A DNA stretch of 64,000 nucleotides, taken from contig NZ_MSCT01000004.1 of NCBI RefSeq assembly GCF_001921865.1, positions 159,035 through 223,034 of the forward strand, written 5' to 3'. The position numbers were made by a program, and so were the translations under genes. Source of the stretch: Pseudomonas chlororaphis. Lineage in GTDB: Bacteria > Pseudomonadota > Gammaproteobacteria > Pseudomonadales > Pseudomonadaceae. Shown here piece by piece: positions 1 to 8,843 of this stretch (positions within the stretch are counted from its first letter, which is position 1; each line of letters opens with the position of its first letter). The notes under the pieces are model-generated. The model was not told the origin of the DNA. It saw nothing but the letters and a program-made list of their open reading frames with translations, and searched no databases.

Positions 1-657
1 ACCGCGCGCAACTTCAAGCTCAAGCAACTGTTCCCGACCTTCGAGCCGATGAAAACCAGCTTCGGCGAGCTCAATGGCGACGCCGATATCGCCGGACGCG
101 GCAACTCGGTAGCGGCACTGCTCGGCACTGCCAACGGCGATTTGAAGATGCTGATCAACGACGGTGCCATCAGCCGCAGCCTGATGGAAATCGCCGGGCT
201 CAACGTCGGCAACTATGTGGTCGGCAAGATGTTTGGCGACAAGGAAGTGAAGATCAATTGCGCCGCCGCCGACTTCGGCATCAAGACCGGCCTGGCCACC
301 AGCCGCCTGTTCGTGTTCGATACCGAGAACGCGATCATCTACATCGACGGCACCGCGAACATGGCCAGCGAACAGCTGGACCTGACCATCACCCCGGAGT
401 CCAAGGGCATGCGTCTGTTCTCCCTGCGTTCGCCGCTGTATGTGCAGGGCAAGTTCATCAAGCCGTCCGCCGGGGTCAAGGCCGTGCCGCTGATGTTGCG
501 CGGCGCCGGCATGCTGGCGCTGGGGGTGATCGCCGGGCCGGCGGCCGGTTTGCTGGCGCTGGTGGCGCCCAGCGGCGGCGAGCCGAACCAGTGCGCGCCG
601 CTGCTCGAACAGATGCGTTCGGGCAAGGCGCCCGTCACCGTCAAGCCAACCCGCTGA
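1..657 (+). CDS. AsmA family protein, C-terminal part (5' end outside window)
   Basis: The frame is open from base 1 and ends with TGA at 657, so only about the last 218 residues are present. The visible part has the alternating hydrophobic/polar beta pattern of AsmA C-terminal domains (GELNGDADIAGRGNS, then TANMASEQLDLTITPESKG and a final hydrophobic stretch GAGMLALGVIAGPAAGLLAL). AsmA-like proteins are inner-membrane-anchored periplasmic proteins linked to outer-membrane lipid homeostasis. The family call rests on this pattern. The N-terminal membrane anchor lies outside the window, so full length and start cannot be judged. Confidence 0.75.
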   Translation, partial: TARNFKLKQLFPTFEPMKTSFGELNGDADIAGRGNSVAALLGTANGDLKMLINDGAISRSLMEIAGLNVGNYVVGKMFGDKEVKINCAAADFGIKTGLATSRLFVFDTENAIIYIDGTANMASEQLDLTITPESKGMRLFSLRSPLYVQGKFIKPSAGVKAVPLMLRGAGMLALGVIAGPAAGLLALVAPSGGEPNQCAPLLEQMRSGKAPVTVKPTR

Positions 658-688
658 CGCGGTGTGCCAGGCATTCGGCGGTGCGGCC

Positions 689-760
689 ATCTCGAGCAAG
701 CTCGTTCCTAAAGGGGCGTATGCGGTCTGCTTGTTGTCGGAGCGCAGCTTGCTCGCGATG
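689..760. repeat. degenerate REP pair
   Basis: Two facing, decayed copies of the Pseudomonas REP core, one reading CGAGCAAGCTCGTTCCTA and the other GGAGCGCAGCTTGCTCGCGA. They fill the gap between the AsmA gene and the convergent LysR gene. Such sites often act as transcript ends or nuclease barriers. Confidence 0.6.
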
Positions 761-826
761 AACGATGACGCGCTAGATCGGCGTGACCGTGGCGCCGCTG
801 TCGCGGGCACGCCTTGTTCCTATCGG

Positions 827-1738
827 TCAGCCAGCGGTGAGCAGGGGATGCCCGGCCGCCTGGGCTTCTTCACGCAACCACTGGAAAAACGCCCGCACCG
901 GCGGATGCCGCTCGCGTCCCGGTACGCATAAGGCGCTGTAGCCGGCGCCGTCGACGTGGATCTGCGGGCGGTAGGGCACCAGCAGGCCGCTGCCCACGCT
1001 TTCCGAGACCAGGATGTTGCTCGCCAGCACCAGGCCCTGGCCGGCAATGGCGGCCTGCAGGGCGTAGTGCTCTTCGTCGTATTCGCGAACCACCGGGTGC
1101 TCCTGCATCCAGCGTTCTCCGGCGCTGTCGCACCAGGCCTGCCAGCCGTGGGCATACAGCTTGGAGTTGTGCCAGCGCACGCTGATCAGCGTCGGCGTCC
1201 GCTCTTGGGCCAGGGCCACCTGTTCCGGCGAGCCATAGACGGCGAAGCGCTCGTCGAACAGGCACAACCCGTGAAGGTTCGGATAGTCGTCCAGGCTGTA
1301 GCGGATCACCAGGTCGACGCTCGCGTCCTGATGCAGGTCGATGACTTCACAATTGGTGTCCAGGCGCAGGTTGATGGTCGGGTGCCGGGCATAGAAACGC
1401 CCCAGCCGCGGCACCAGCCACAGCGCAGCGAAGGCCGGCGTGGTGGAGAGCATCAGGGTCGCGCCGCTGCGTTGCGGGCGCAGGCTGTCGACGCTCTGCG
1501 CCACTTCCAGCAAGGCGCCGTGCAGGCTGTGGAACAGGCGCTCGCCGCATTCGGTCAGGCGCACCTGGCGCGGCAGGCGTTGGAACAGCGGCACGCCGAG
1601 CCAGCTTTCCAGGGCGCGGATCTGGTGGGAAATAGCCGTGGGCGTGACCGCCAGTTCTTCGGCCGCGGCCTTGAAACTCAGCAGCCGCGAGGCGGACTCA
1701 AACGCGCGCAGGGCGGTCAACGGCAGGTTGGCAAACAT
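827..1738 (-). CDS. LysR family transcriptional regulator (GcvA-like)
   Basis: A 303-residue DNA-binding regulator. Residues 1-60 form the LysR winged helix-turn-helix (ALRAFESASRLLSFKAAAEE, then TPTAISHQIRALESWLGVPL). The rest is a periplasmic-binding-like effector domain that senses an unknown ligand. I chose the ATG at 1738, preceded by GAGGTG at good spacing, over an in-frame GTG three codons upstream. The gene is divergent from the azoreductase at 1881 with a ~140 bp shared promoter region, the usual arrangement for a LysR regulator and its target. I recall PAO1 having a LysR gene (PA0784) beside azoR1 (PA0785), which supports this pairing. Confidence 0.9.
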   Translation of the reverse strand: MFANLPLTALRAFESASRLLSFKAAAEELAVTPTAISHQIRALESWLGVPLFQRLPRQVRLTECGERLFHSLHGALLEVAQSVDSLRPQRSGATLMLSTTPAFAALWLVPRLGRFYARHPTINLRLDTNCEVIDLHQDASVDLVIRYSLDDYPNLHGLCLFDERFAVYGSPEQVALAQERTPTLISVRWHNSKLYAHGWQAWCDSAGERWMQEHPVVREYDEEHYALQAAIAGQGLVLASNILVSESVGSGLLVPYRPQIHVDGAGYSALCVPGRERHPPVRAFFQWLREEAQAAGHPLLTAG

Positions 1739-1805
1739 GCGATGCACCTCTATGGATGAAATGGATTCATCCTGATCAACTATTGCTCATTTGTTCTATG
1801 GGAGC

Positions 1806-1817
1806 GCTATCAATAGC
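1806..1817. promoter_or_regulatory. possible LysR operator (short inverted repeat)
   Basis: GCTAT-CA-ATAGC lies in the LysR/azoreductase divergent intergenic region, 64 bases before the azoreductase ATG. LysR proteins usually bind dyads of this sort between themselves and their target. The repeat is short and could be chance. Confidence 0.3.
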
Positions 1818-1880
1818 TTTATTCCTCACCGAGGAAGGCCTTTCAGGCTTCCTTGACCTACCCGCGACGAGGAATGACAG

Positions 1881-2519
1881 ATGAGCAGAATTCTAGCAGT
1901 ACATGGCAGCCCCCGTGGCGAACGTTCCCATTCGCGACGTTTGACGGAGCGCTTTCTCCAGGCCTGGCTCGAGGCCCACCCCCAGGGCCGGCTGACCCGC
2001 CGCGAAGTCGGCCGCGCCGCGTTGCCCCACGTCAGCGAGGCTTTCGTCGCCGCGGCTTTCTACCCCGAGCCGCAGGCGCGGCCGCTGTCGATGCAGGCCG
2101 ACCTGGCCCTGAGCGACGTGCTGGTGGGCGAGTTGCTGGAGCACGACCTGCTGGTGATCTCGGCGCCGATGTACAACTTCAGCGTGCCCAGCGGCCTCAA
2201 GGCCTGGGTCGACCAGATCGTGCGCCTGGGCCTGACCTTCAACACGGTCCAGGACAACGGCATCGCCCAGTACCAGCCGCTGGTGCTGGGCAAGAAGGCG
2301 CTGATCGTCACCAGTCGCGGCGGTTTCGACTTTGGCCCGGGCGGCGAGCTGGAAGCCATGAACCACGCCGATCCCTGGTTGCGCACCGCGCTGGGCTTTA
2401 TTGGCATCGACGATGTGACGGTGGTCGCCGCCGAGGGCGAGGAGTCGGCCGAGCGTACCTTCGAGGTGTCATGCGCCGAGGCCGAGCAACGCCTGCTGAC
2501 GCTGGCGCGGACGTTCTGA
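1881..2519 (+). CDS. azoR: FMN-dependent NADH-azoreductase
   Basis: A 212-residue flavodoxin-fold oxidoreductase, normal length for AzoR. The N-terminal FMN phosphate loop ([15 protein letters not shown]) and the signature [18 protein letters not shown] near residues 94-111 are clear, and SRGG near residues 145-148 matches the second flavin-contact region. The family reduces azo bonds and quinones by two-electron NAD(P)H chemistry in the cytosol and probably serves in quinone/thiol stress. ATG at 1881 follows GAGGAA. A small multidrug exporter starts 9 bases downstream and is probably co-transcribed; the divergent LysR gene is the likely regulator. Confidence 0.9.
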   Translation: MSRILAVHGSPRGERSHSRRLTERFLQAWLEAHPQGRLTRREVGRAALPHVSEAFVAAAFYPEPQARPLSMQADLALSDVLVGELLEHDLLVISAPMYNFSVPSGLKAWVDQIVRLGLTFNTVQDNGIAQYQPLVLGKKALIVTSRGGFDFGPGGELEAMNHADPWLRTALGFIGIDDVTVVAAEGEESAERTFEVSCAEAEQRLLTLARTF

Positions 2520-2528
2520 GGAGGCGAC

Positions 2529-2834
2529 ATGGCCTGGCTGTTCTTGCTGATCGCCGCTGCCTTCGAAGTCACCTTCGCCATGGGCATGAAGTACGCCGAA
2601 GGCTTCACCCGCCTGTGGCCGTCGTTGCTGACGGTGGCGGCCGCGGTGGGCGGCATCTATTTCCTGACCCTGGCGATGCGCGAGTTGCCGGTAAGCGTCG
2701 CCTACCCGATCTGGACGGCCATCGGCTCCCTGGGCACGGTGTTTCTCGGCTTTGCCTTGCTGGGAGAGAGCCTGACGTTGGTCAAGCTGGTGTCAGTGGG
2801 GCTGATCGTGGCCGGGGTGGCGGGGTTGAAGTAG
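2529..2834 (+). CDS. SMR family efflux protein (SugE/Gdx-like)
   Basis: A 101-residue, four-helix small multidrug resistance protein. The essential membrane glutamate sits at residue 13 (AAAFEVTFAMGMKYAEGF). The family works as dual-topology dimers that exchange protons for guanidinium or quaternary ammonium ions. The WxSLLT segment and PVSVAYPIWTAIGSLGT look closer to the SugE/Gdx branch than to EmrE, but exact substrate assignment is inference. It lies 9 bases after the azoreductase stop with GGAGGCG as ribosome site, so the two are probably one operon for coping with toxic compounds. Confidence 0.87.
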   Translation: MAWLFLLIAAAFEVTFAMGMKYAEGFTRLWPSLLTVAAAVGGIYFLTLAMRELPVSVAYPIWTAIGSLGTVFLGFALLGESLTLVKLVSVGLIVAGVAGLK

Positions 2835-2860
2835 CCGGTCGGGGTGGCCGGGAGATTTTT

Positions 2861-2920
2861 CGCGAGCACGCTCGCTCCTGCAGAGGCTTCACGAGCCTGT
2901 AGGAGCGAGCTTGCTCGCGA
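2861..2920. repeat. REP pair (BIME)
   Basis: Two inverted REP cores facing each other, CGCGAGCACGCTCGCTCCTG and AGGAGCGAGCTTGCTCGCGA, just after the SMR gene. They probably mark its transcript end. Confidence 0.85.
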
Positions 2921-3032
2921 TGTCATACAGTTGTCGCGAAGCTGTCACCTTGGCTGTCGATGCTCTTGGCTGCTGTCTTGCATCCAGCCTTGGGCGTTTT
3001 CCCGACACCGGCCCGACCACAAGGATGTCCAC

Positions 3033-3923
3033 ATGTCCCAAGAGCTCGCCACGCGTTATCCGCTGGTCCTGGTCCCCGGTATGCTCGGGTTTGTCCGGCT
3101 GGTGCTGTATTCCTACTGGTTCGGCATCGAGGCGGCGTTGCGCCGCGGCGGGGCCACGGTGATCGCGGTGCAGGTTTCGCCGCTCAACTCCTCCGAGGTC
3201 CGTGGCGAGCAACTGCTGGCGCGGATCGAGCAGATCCGTCGCGAAACCGGCGCCGACAAGGTCAACCTGATCGGCCACAGCCAGGGCTCGCTCACCGCCC
3301 GCTACGCCGCGGCCAAACGCCCGGACTGGGTGGCCTCGGTGACCTCGGTGGCCGGGCCCAACCATGGCTCCGAGCTGGCCGACTACATCGAGCGCCACCA
3401 TTCCATCGAGACCTTTCGCGGGCGGGTGCTGAGCCTGGTCCTGCGCATGATCGCGGTGCTGATGGGCTGGCTTGACACCGGCTATCGCGGGCCGAAGCTG
3501 CCGGCGGATATCCACGCCTCCCACCGTTCGCTGACCAGCGAGGGCGTGGCGCTGTTCAACCGTCAGTATCCCCAGGGCTTGCCGCTGACCTGGGGCGGGC
3601 AGGGGCCGGAAGAGGTCGATGGGGTGCGCTATTACTCCTGGTCCGGCACCTTGCAGCCGGGCAAGACCGATCGCGGGCGCAATCTGTTCGACGGCACCAA
3701 CCGCAGTTGCCGGCTGTTCGCTAAAAGCTTCGTCCGCGAGGCCGGACAATGCGACGGCATGGTCGGGCGCTACAGCTCGCACCTGGGTACGGTGATCGGC
3801 GACGACTACCCGCTGGACCACTTCGATATCGTCAACCAATCCCTGGGGCTGGTGGGCAAGGGCGCCGAGCCGATCCGGCTGTTCGTCGAGCATGCGCGGC
3901 GGTTGAAGGCGGCGGGGGTGTAG
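3033..3923 (+). CDS. triacylglycerol lipase, Proteus/psychrophilic subfamily of family I
   Basis: A 296-residue alpha/beta hydrolase. The nucleophile elbow GHSQG is at residues 81-85 (Ser83). The oxyanion region PGMLGF follows the first strand, the catalytic Asp is probably in CDGMVGR, and the His is in LDHFDIVNQ. It resembles P. aeruginosa LipA throughout but begins MSQELATRYPLVLVPG with no signal peptide. The Gln in GHSQG and the missing leader match the Proteus mirabilis type, which folds without a Lif foldase. Two Cys (in NRSCRL and GQCDG) may form a disulfide. The ATG at 3033 was chosen because the open frame upstream is noncoding in character. Substrate is not shown by the sequence. Confidence 0.85.
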   Translation: MSQELATRYPLVLVPGMLGFVRLVLYSYWFGIEAALRRGGATVIAVQVSPLNSSEVRGEQLLARIEQIRRETGADKVNLIGHSQGSLTARYAAAKRPDWVASVTSVAGPNHGSELADYIERHHSIETFRGRVLSLVLRMIAVLMGWLDTGYRGPKLPADIHASHRSLTSEGVALFNRQYPQGLPLTWGGQGPEEVDGVRYYSWSGTLQPGKTDRGRNLFDGTNRSCRLFAKSFVREAGQCDGMVGRYSSHLGTVIGDDYPLDHFDIVNQSLGLVGKGAEPIRLFVEHARRLKAAGV

Positions 3924-3950
3924 CCAGAAGGGGGGGCGGTCTTGGGATTT

Positions 3951-4014
3951 ATCGCGAGCAAGCTCGCTCCTACACAGACAGCGCCCTACCTGTAGGAGCG
4001 AGCTCGCTCGCGAT
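3951..4014. repeat. REP pair (BIME) between convergent genes
   Basis: ATCGCGAGCAAGCTCGCTCC and its inverted partner GGAGCGAGCTCGCTCGCGAT fill the space between the lipase stop and the convergent DMT transporter stop. A bidirectional transcript end is likely here. Confidence 0.85.
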
Positions 4015-4902
4015 TCAGGCGACACCGGCCTTGCGCCCGAGCACCGTGGTCCAGCGCTCCGAGAGAATCACCCCGCCCAGGGTCAGCACGCCGCCCACCA
4101 GGTGATACAGCGCCAGTTGCTCGCGCAGCACCACCGCGGCGATCAGCGCGGTAATCAGCGGCAGCAAGTTGAAGAACAAGGTGGTGCGGCTCGGGCCCAG
4201 GCGCACCACGGCCTGCATCCACGCCAGCGGCGCGAGCATCGACGCCAGCAGGCAGGCGTACAGCACCAGGGGAATGTTGTGCAGGGTCAGGCCGGTTTTC
4301 GGCGAGGCCAGGAACAGCGGGAACAGCACCACCACGGCCACCAGCACTTGCAGGTACAAAAGCACCAGCGGCGGCAGGCGCAGCTGCCATTTTTTCAGCA
4401 GGGTGCTGTAGATCGCGTAGGCCAGGGTGGCGACCAGCATCATCGCGTCACCCAGGTTCACGCCGTGTTCCAGCAGTGCGCCGAGGCTGCCGGACGACAC
4501 CACCACCAGCACCCCGGCGAACGACAGTACCGCCCCGACCAGGGCCCCGGCGGTCAGGCGCTGGCCGAGGCTGGCGATCGCCATGGCCAGCGACATCAGC
4601 GGCATCAACGAGAGAATGATGCCCATGTTGGTGGCCGAGGTCAGGGTCGCGGCGAAGTAGGCCAGGCTCTGGTACACCGCCATGCCCAGCACGCCGAGGA
4701 CGAAGATCTTGCCCAGGTTCGGGCGGATCGTCGGCCAATGGGCGAGCACCGGCTTGAGCATGAAGGGCGTGAACAGCAGGCCGGCCAGCAGCCAGCGATA
4801 GAAACCGATCTCCGCGGGGAAGATCGCCCCGACCGCCAGCTTGTTGATGACGGTATTGCCGGCCCAGATAAAAATGGCCAGTAATGGATAAGCGTATTGC
4901 AT
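4015..4902 (-). CDS. DMT superfamily (EamA) transporter
   Basis: A 295-residue inner-membrane protein with ten predicted hydrophobic helices in two EamA repeats. It opens with AYPLLAIFIWAGNTVINKLA, a typical EamA start; the second half contains LAPLAWMQAVVRLGPSRTTLFF, typical of the second repeat. Members export metabolites such as amino acids or purines. The ATG at 4902 is preferred over a GTG 12 bases earlier. The gene is divergent from an AraC regulator at 4998, which is its likely controller. The substrate cannot be read from the sequence. Confidence 0.88.
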   Translation of the reverse strand: MQYAYPLLAIFIWAGNTVINKLAVGAIFPAEIGFYRWLLAGLLFTPFMLKPVLAHWPTIRPNLGKIFVLGVLGMAVYQSLAYFAATLTSATNMGIILSLMPLMSLAMAIASLGQRLTAGALVGAVLSFAGVLVVVSSGSLGALLEHGVNLGDAMMLVATLAYAIYSTLLKKWQLRLPPLVLLYLQVLVAVVVLFPLFLASPKTGLTLHNIPLVLYACLLASMLAPLAWMQAVVRLGPSRTTLFFNLLPLITALIAAVVLREQLALYHLVGGVLTLGGVILSERWTTVLGRKAGVA

Positions 4903-4997
4903 GGGGAAAACCACAAGGTTGATGAACGCCGATTATCCGCCTGTCTGGATGCAAGCCTATACTCCGAACCAGACAACCCGCCCTTGAATCCGGACAC

Positions 4998-5786
4998 ATG
5001 AGCAGAAAACACATCGACCTGCTGCCCTTCAGCGGTCTGCCGGCGCCGGTGTATTTCCGCTACGCCGATTTCGACGCCCACAGCCATGCGCTGGAGCACC
5101 GTCACCCCTGGGGTTGCCTGGAGTACTCGGCCCACGGCGTGATGCACATGGAGATCGCCGGCCAGCGTTTCATGGCGCCGCCGCAGTACGCCATCTGGAT
5201 TCCGCCGGACACCGAGCATAGCTTCTACAGCCCGCAGCCGATCGTGTACCGCGCCGTGTGCCTGGCCCCGGAGCTGTGCCGGGCGTTGCCGCCGCAGGCT
5301 TGCACCCTGGCCATCAGCGACATTCTCAAGGCGATCCTCAAGGACTTCGCCGCGCGCGACGTGCAGATCCCCGAGCAGGCGGCGGACAATCGCCTGGCCC
5401 AGGTGATGCTCGACCAACTGCAACAAGCGCCGGTGCACCACGGCTACCTGCCGTATGCCAGCAGCCCGGCGCTGATCGCGGTGCTGGAAGCGTTGCAAGC
5501 CGCGCCGGGGGATAACCGCGCGCTGGCCGACTGGGCGCGGCAGATCCATGTCAGTGAGCGCACCCTGGCCCGGCAATTCGTGCGCGAGCTGGGCATGAGT
5601 TTCGGCGAGTGGCGCCAGCGCCTGCGTTTCCTGGCGTCCATCGAGGCCCTGGACAGCGCGCGCAGTATCCAGGAGGTGGCGTTCGACATGGGCTACAGCA
5701 GCGCTTCGGCGTTTATCGCGATGTTCCAGCGCCAGGCCGGTTGCACCCCGGAGCAGTACCGGCGCGCCAGCCTACAGAACAGGTGA
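4998..5786 (+). CDS. AraC family transcriptional regulator
   Basis: 262 residues. An N-terminal cupin-like sensing domain (HSHALEHRHPWGCLEYS, with FMAPPQYAIWIPPDTEHSF) is followed by two helix-turn-helix units in the last ~100 residues (ADWARQIHVSERTLARQFVR and IQEVAFDMGYSSASAFIAMF). This cupin-plus-HTH arrangement is common among regulators of neighbouring efflux genes. It is divergent from the EamA transporter with a 95 bp gap, so control of that exporter is the natural inference. The ligand is unknown. Confidence 0.9.
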   Translation: MSRKHIDLLPFSGLPAPVYFRYADFDAHSHALEHRHPWGCLEYSAHGVMHMEIAGQRFMAPPQYAIWIPPDTEHSFYSPQPIVYRAVCLAPELCRALPPQACTLAISDILKAILKDFAARDVQIPEQAADNRLAQVMLDQLQQAPVHHGYLPYASSPALIAVLEALQAAPGDNRALADWARQIHVSERTLARQFVRELGMSFGEWRQRLRFLASIEALDSARSIQEVAFDMGYSSASAFIAMFQRQAGCTPEQYRRASLQNR

Positions 5787-5857
5787 ACCTGTAACAGGGT
5801 TTGTCTACACTGCGCTGGAGGCCGTACCCATCGGTGCGGTAACAAGGAGAAAACTCC

Positions 5858-6169
5858 ATGAAGATGCTGCGTATCCCTTTGTTGATGGTCGGTCTGCTGC
5901 TCTGCTCCCAGGGGTTCGCCGCCACGGCTGCCCAACAGGCCCAGCAAGACAAGATGAAGTCCTGCAATGCCGACGCCACCACCAAGGCCCTCAAGGGTGA
6001 CGAGCGCAAGGCTTTCATGAGCACCTGCCTGAAGGCAGCTCCGGCCGCGGCCGCCGTTCCGGCCACGCAACAGGAAAAGATGAAGACCTGTAACGCCGAC
6101 GCCACCACCAAGGCCCTCAAGGGCGACGAGCGCAAAGCCTTCATGAGCACCTGCCTGAAGAAGAAATAA
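5858..6169 (+). CDS. psiF: PsiF family protein (phosphate-starvation-inducible type)
   Basis: 103 residues. A Sec signal peptide (about residues 1-21, ending QGFAA) precedes two PsiF repeats, each with paired cysteines (MKSCNADATTKALKGDERK and a near copy with MKTCNAD), both ending FMSTCLK. An AAPAAAAVPATQQ linker separates them. The protein should be a small periplasmic protein; its biochemical role is unknown even in E. coli. ATG at 5858 follows an AAGGAG ribosome site. The two repeats are nearly identical at DNA level, described as a finding. Confidence 0.88.
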   Translation: MKMLRIPLLMVGLLLCSQGFAATAAQQAQQDKMKSCNADATTKALKGDERKAFMSTCLKAAPAAAAVPATQQEKMKTCNADATTKALKGDERKAFMSTCLKKK

Positions 6170-6342
6170 CCATCCCCCTCGCGGGCGCGCGTTTGCCTTC
6201 GATCCGGTGGCGGCGGTTTGCCTGACACACCCTGTATCGTTGATCGTCGGCAAACCCGCGCCTGTCGGTCCGGGTGCGCTCGCGTCGCCAGTGCAACGCT
6301 GGCAGACTGCCAATCCTTTCACGCTGTTTGTTTTGAGGCTGT

Positions 6343-7353
6343 ATGCCAACGTTTTCTCAGCGTCATCTGTTGTTGTTCAGTTGGGTAATAATCTTCGGCG
6401 GCCTGTTGCTGGTACTTCCCTTGCGGTTGTTGCCGAGCCTGCTGGCGGGCCTGCTGGTGTTCGAGCTGGTCAACATGCTCACCCCGCAACTGCAACGGCT
6501 GATCGAAGGGCGGCGGGCGCGCTGGTTGGCGGTGGCCCTGCTCGGCACCCTGGTGGTCAGCGTGCTGACGCTGCTGTTCGCCGGCGCCATCAGTTTCCTG
6601 CTGCACGAAGCGGAAAACCCGGGCGCGTCCCTGGATAAATTCATGACCGTGGTCGACAAGGCGCGCGGCCAGTTGCCGCCGTTCCTCGATTCCTATTTGC
6701 CAGCCAGCGCGGCGGAGTTCCAGGTGGCCATTGGCGCCTGGGCCAGCAAGCACCTGAGCGAATTGCAGTTGGTGGGCAAGGACGCGGCGCACATGTTCGT
6801 GACCTTGCTGATCGGCATGGTGCTCGGGGCGATCATCGCCTTGCAGCGCGTGCCCGACGTGACCAAGCGCAAGCCACTGGCGGCCGCGCTGTTCGACCGC
6901 CTGCACCTGCTGGTCCAGGCCTTTCGCAACATCGTCTTCGCACAGATCAAGATCTCCCTGCTCAACACCTTCTTCACCGGGATCTTCCTCGCGCTGATCC
7001 TGCCGATGTTCGGCGTCAAGCTGCCGCTGACCAAGACCCTGATCGTGCTGACGTTCCTGCTGGGCCTGTTGCCGGTGATCGGCAACCTGATCTCCAACAC
7101 CCTGATCACCATCGTCGGCCTGTCGCTGTCGATCTGGGTTGCGGCGGCGGCGCTGGGCTACCTGATCTTTATCCACAAGCTGGAATACTTCCTCAACGCG
7201 CGGATCGTCGGCGGGCAGATCAGCGCCAAGTCGTGGGAGCTGCTGTTGGCGATGCTGGTGTTCGAGGCGGCGTTCGGCCTCCCGGGGGTGGTGGCCGGGC
7301 CGATCTATTACGCCTATCTGAAGAGCGAGTTGAAGCAGGCGGGGTTGGTCTGA
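6343..7353 (+). CDS. AI-2E family transporter
   Basis: A 336-residue polytopic membrane protein. It has two N-terminal helices, a ~100-residue soluble segment (about residues 85-150), then a cluster of helices containing KISLLNTFFTGIFLALILPM and LPVIGNLISNTLITIVGL, which are hallmarks of the AI-2E/UPF0118 family. The family was named for E. coli TqsA (autoinducer-2 export) but many members are Na+/H+ antiporters or of unknown substrate. It stands alone, followed by a large palindrome, so it is probably monocistronic. Confidence 0.87.
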   Translation: MPTFSQRHLLLFSWVIIFGGLLLVLPLRLLPSLLAGLLVFELVNMLTPQLQRLIEGRRARWLAVALLGTLVVSVLTLLFAGAISFLLHEAENPGASLDKFMTVVDKARGQLPPFLDSYLPASAAEFQVAIGAWASKHLSELQLVGKDAAHMFVTLLIGMVLGAIIALQRVPDVTKRKPLAAALFDRLHLLVQAFRNIVFAQIKISLLNTFFTGIFLALILPMFGVKLPLTKTLIVLTFLLGLLPVIGNLISNTLITIVGLSLSIWVAAAALGYLIFIHKLEYFLNARIVGGQISAKSWELLLAMLVFEAAFGLPGVVAGPIYYAYLKSELKQAGLV

Positions 7354-7366
7354 CCTGACGCTATCC

Positions 7367-7470
7367 CTGTAGCCGCTGCCGAAGGCTGCGATCGGCCGCG
7401 TAGCGGACGCGCTCTTGAGGGCCTCGGAAGGTCCTGCGGACCTTATCGCAGCCTGCGGCAGCGGCTACAG
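7367..7470. repeat. ~100 bp palindrome, TGTAGCCGCTGCC family (copy 1)
   Basis: Begins CTGTAGCCGCTGCCGAAGGC and ends in the reverse-complement arm GCCTGCGGCAGCGGCTACAG, with an inner inverted segment around GGTCCTGCGGACC. It lies between the convergent AI-2E and Hsp70 genes. Six other copies occur in the window. Confidence 0.9.
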
Positions 7471-7481
7471 GCAATGCTTTT

Positions 7482-8747
7482 TCAGCCGTAACGCTTCTTC
7501 GCTTCGATCGCCAGGCCGCTGCCGATGCTGCCGAAGATATTGCCTTCGACGTGGCGGGCGTTAGGCAGCATCGCCGCGACGCTCTGGCGCAGGGCCGGGA
7601 TGCCGCTGGAGCCGCCGGTGAAGAACACCGTGTCGACCTGGCCGACGCCGACGTTGGCGTCGCCGAGCAGTTGGGTGACGCTGGTGCGGATGCGTTCGAG
7701 CAGGCTGTCGATGGACGACTCGAACAGCGCCCGGCTCAGGTCCACGCTCAGGCCCGCCTCGATCCGGTCCAGGGGCACCGTGCGCTGGTCGGCGTGGGTC
7801 AGCTCGATCTTGGTCTCTTCGACCTCCATGGCCAGCCAGTGCCCGGCGCGTTGCTCGATCAGCTTGAACAGGCGGTCGATGCCGCCGGTGTCTTCGATGT
7901 CGTAGCGCATGCTGCCCAGGGCCAGCTGGGACTTCTGCGAATACACCGAGTTGATGGTGTGCCAGGTCGCCAGGTTCATGTGGGTGCTGGTGGGCATGTA
8001 GGCGCCGCTTTTCATCCGGCTGCCGTAGCCGAACAGCGGCATCAGGCCTTGCAAGCTCAGTTGCTTGTCGAAGTCGGTCCCGCCGATATGCACGCCGCCG
8101 GTGGCCAGGATGTCGTCGTGGCGGTTGTCCTGGTCGCGGCGTTCCGGCGACAGGCGCACCAGGGAGAAGTCGGACGTACCACCGCCGATGTCGACGATCA
8201 GGACCAGCTCTTCGCGCTCCAGGGTCGACTCGTAGTCGAAGGCCGCGGCGATCGGTTCGTACTGGAAGGAGACTTCCTTGAAGCCCAGCTTGCGTGCGAC
8301 CTCGGCCAGGGTGTCCTGGGCCTCCTGGTCGGCGGCGCTGTCGTCGTCGACGAAAAACACCGGGCGGCCCAGCACCACTTCCTCGAATTCCCGACCGGCG
8401 GCGGCTTCGGCGCGGCCCTTGAGCTGGCCGATGAACAGGCCCAGCAGGTCCTTGAACGGCATCGCCGTGCCCAGCACGCTGGTGTCGTGCTTGATCAGCT
8501 TGGAACCCAGCAGGCTTTTCAGCGAGCGCATCAGCCGGCCTTCGTAGCCTTCCAGGTACTCGTGCAGGGCCAGGCGGCCATACACCGGACGGCGTTCTTC
8601 GAGGTTGAAGAAGACCACCGACGGCAGGGTGATCTTGTCGTCTTCCAGCGCAATCAGCGTTTCCATGCCGGGGCGCAGCCAGCCGACGGTGGAGTTGGAC
8701 GTGCCGAAGTCGATACCGCAGGCACGGGCCGCAGATGCGTTTTTCAT
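7482..8747 (-). CDS. Hsp70 family protein (YegD-like)
   Basis: 421 residues, essentially an isolated actin-like ATPase domain without the C-terminal DnaK peptide-binding lid. Phosphate-1 (CGIDFGTSNSTVG, near residue 10), phosphate-2 (VDIGGGTSDFSLVRL) and adenosine (FFTGGSSGIPALRQ) motifs are intact. That architecture matches E. coli YegD. It is probably a cytosolic ATPase of unknown client range. The gene is divergent from the DnaJ-like cbpA at 9047, with ~300 bp between them, so the two may act or respond together. Confidence 0.88.
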   Translation of the reverse strand: MKNASAARACGIDFGTSNSTVGWLRPGMETLIALEDDKITLPSVVFFNLEERRPVYGRLALHEYLEGYEGRLMRSLKSLLGSKLIKHDTSVLGTAMPFKDLLGLFIGQLKGRAEAAAGREFEEVVLGRPVFFVDDDSAADQEAQDTLAEVARKLGFKEVSFQYEPIAAAFDYESTLEREELVLIVDIGGGTSDFSLVRLSPERRDQDNRHDDILATGGVHIGGTDFDKQLSLQGLMPLFGYGSRMKSGAYMPTSTHMNLATWHTINSVYSQKSQLALGSMRYDIEDTGGIDRLFKLIEQRAGHWLAMEVEETKIELTHADQRTVPLDRIEAGLSVDLSRALFESSIDSLLERIRTSVTQLLGDANVGVGQVDTVFFTGGSSGIPALRQSVAAMLPNARHVEGNIFGSIGSGLAIEAKKRYG

Positions 8748-8843
8748 GTCTTTCGAGTTCCGGTTAAAAAAACGGCCGCGCAGTGTATGCCAGTCGTTGG
8801 CAGAATCGAAGGCCGGTTATCCGCTAAATCGGCAGCCGGCAGC

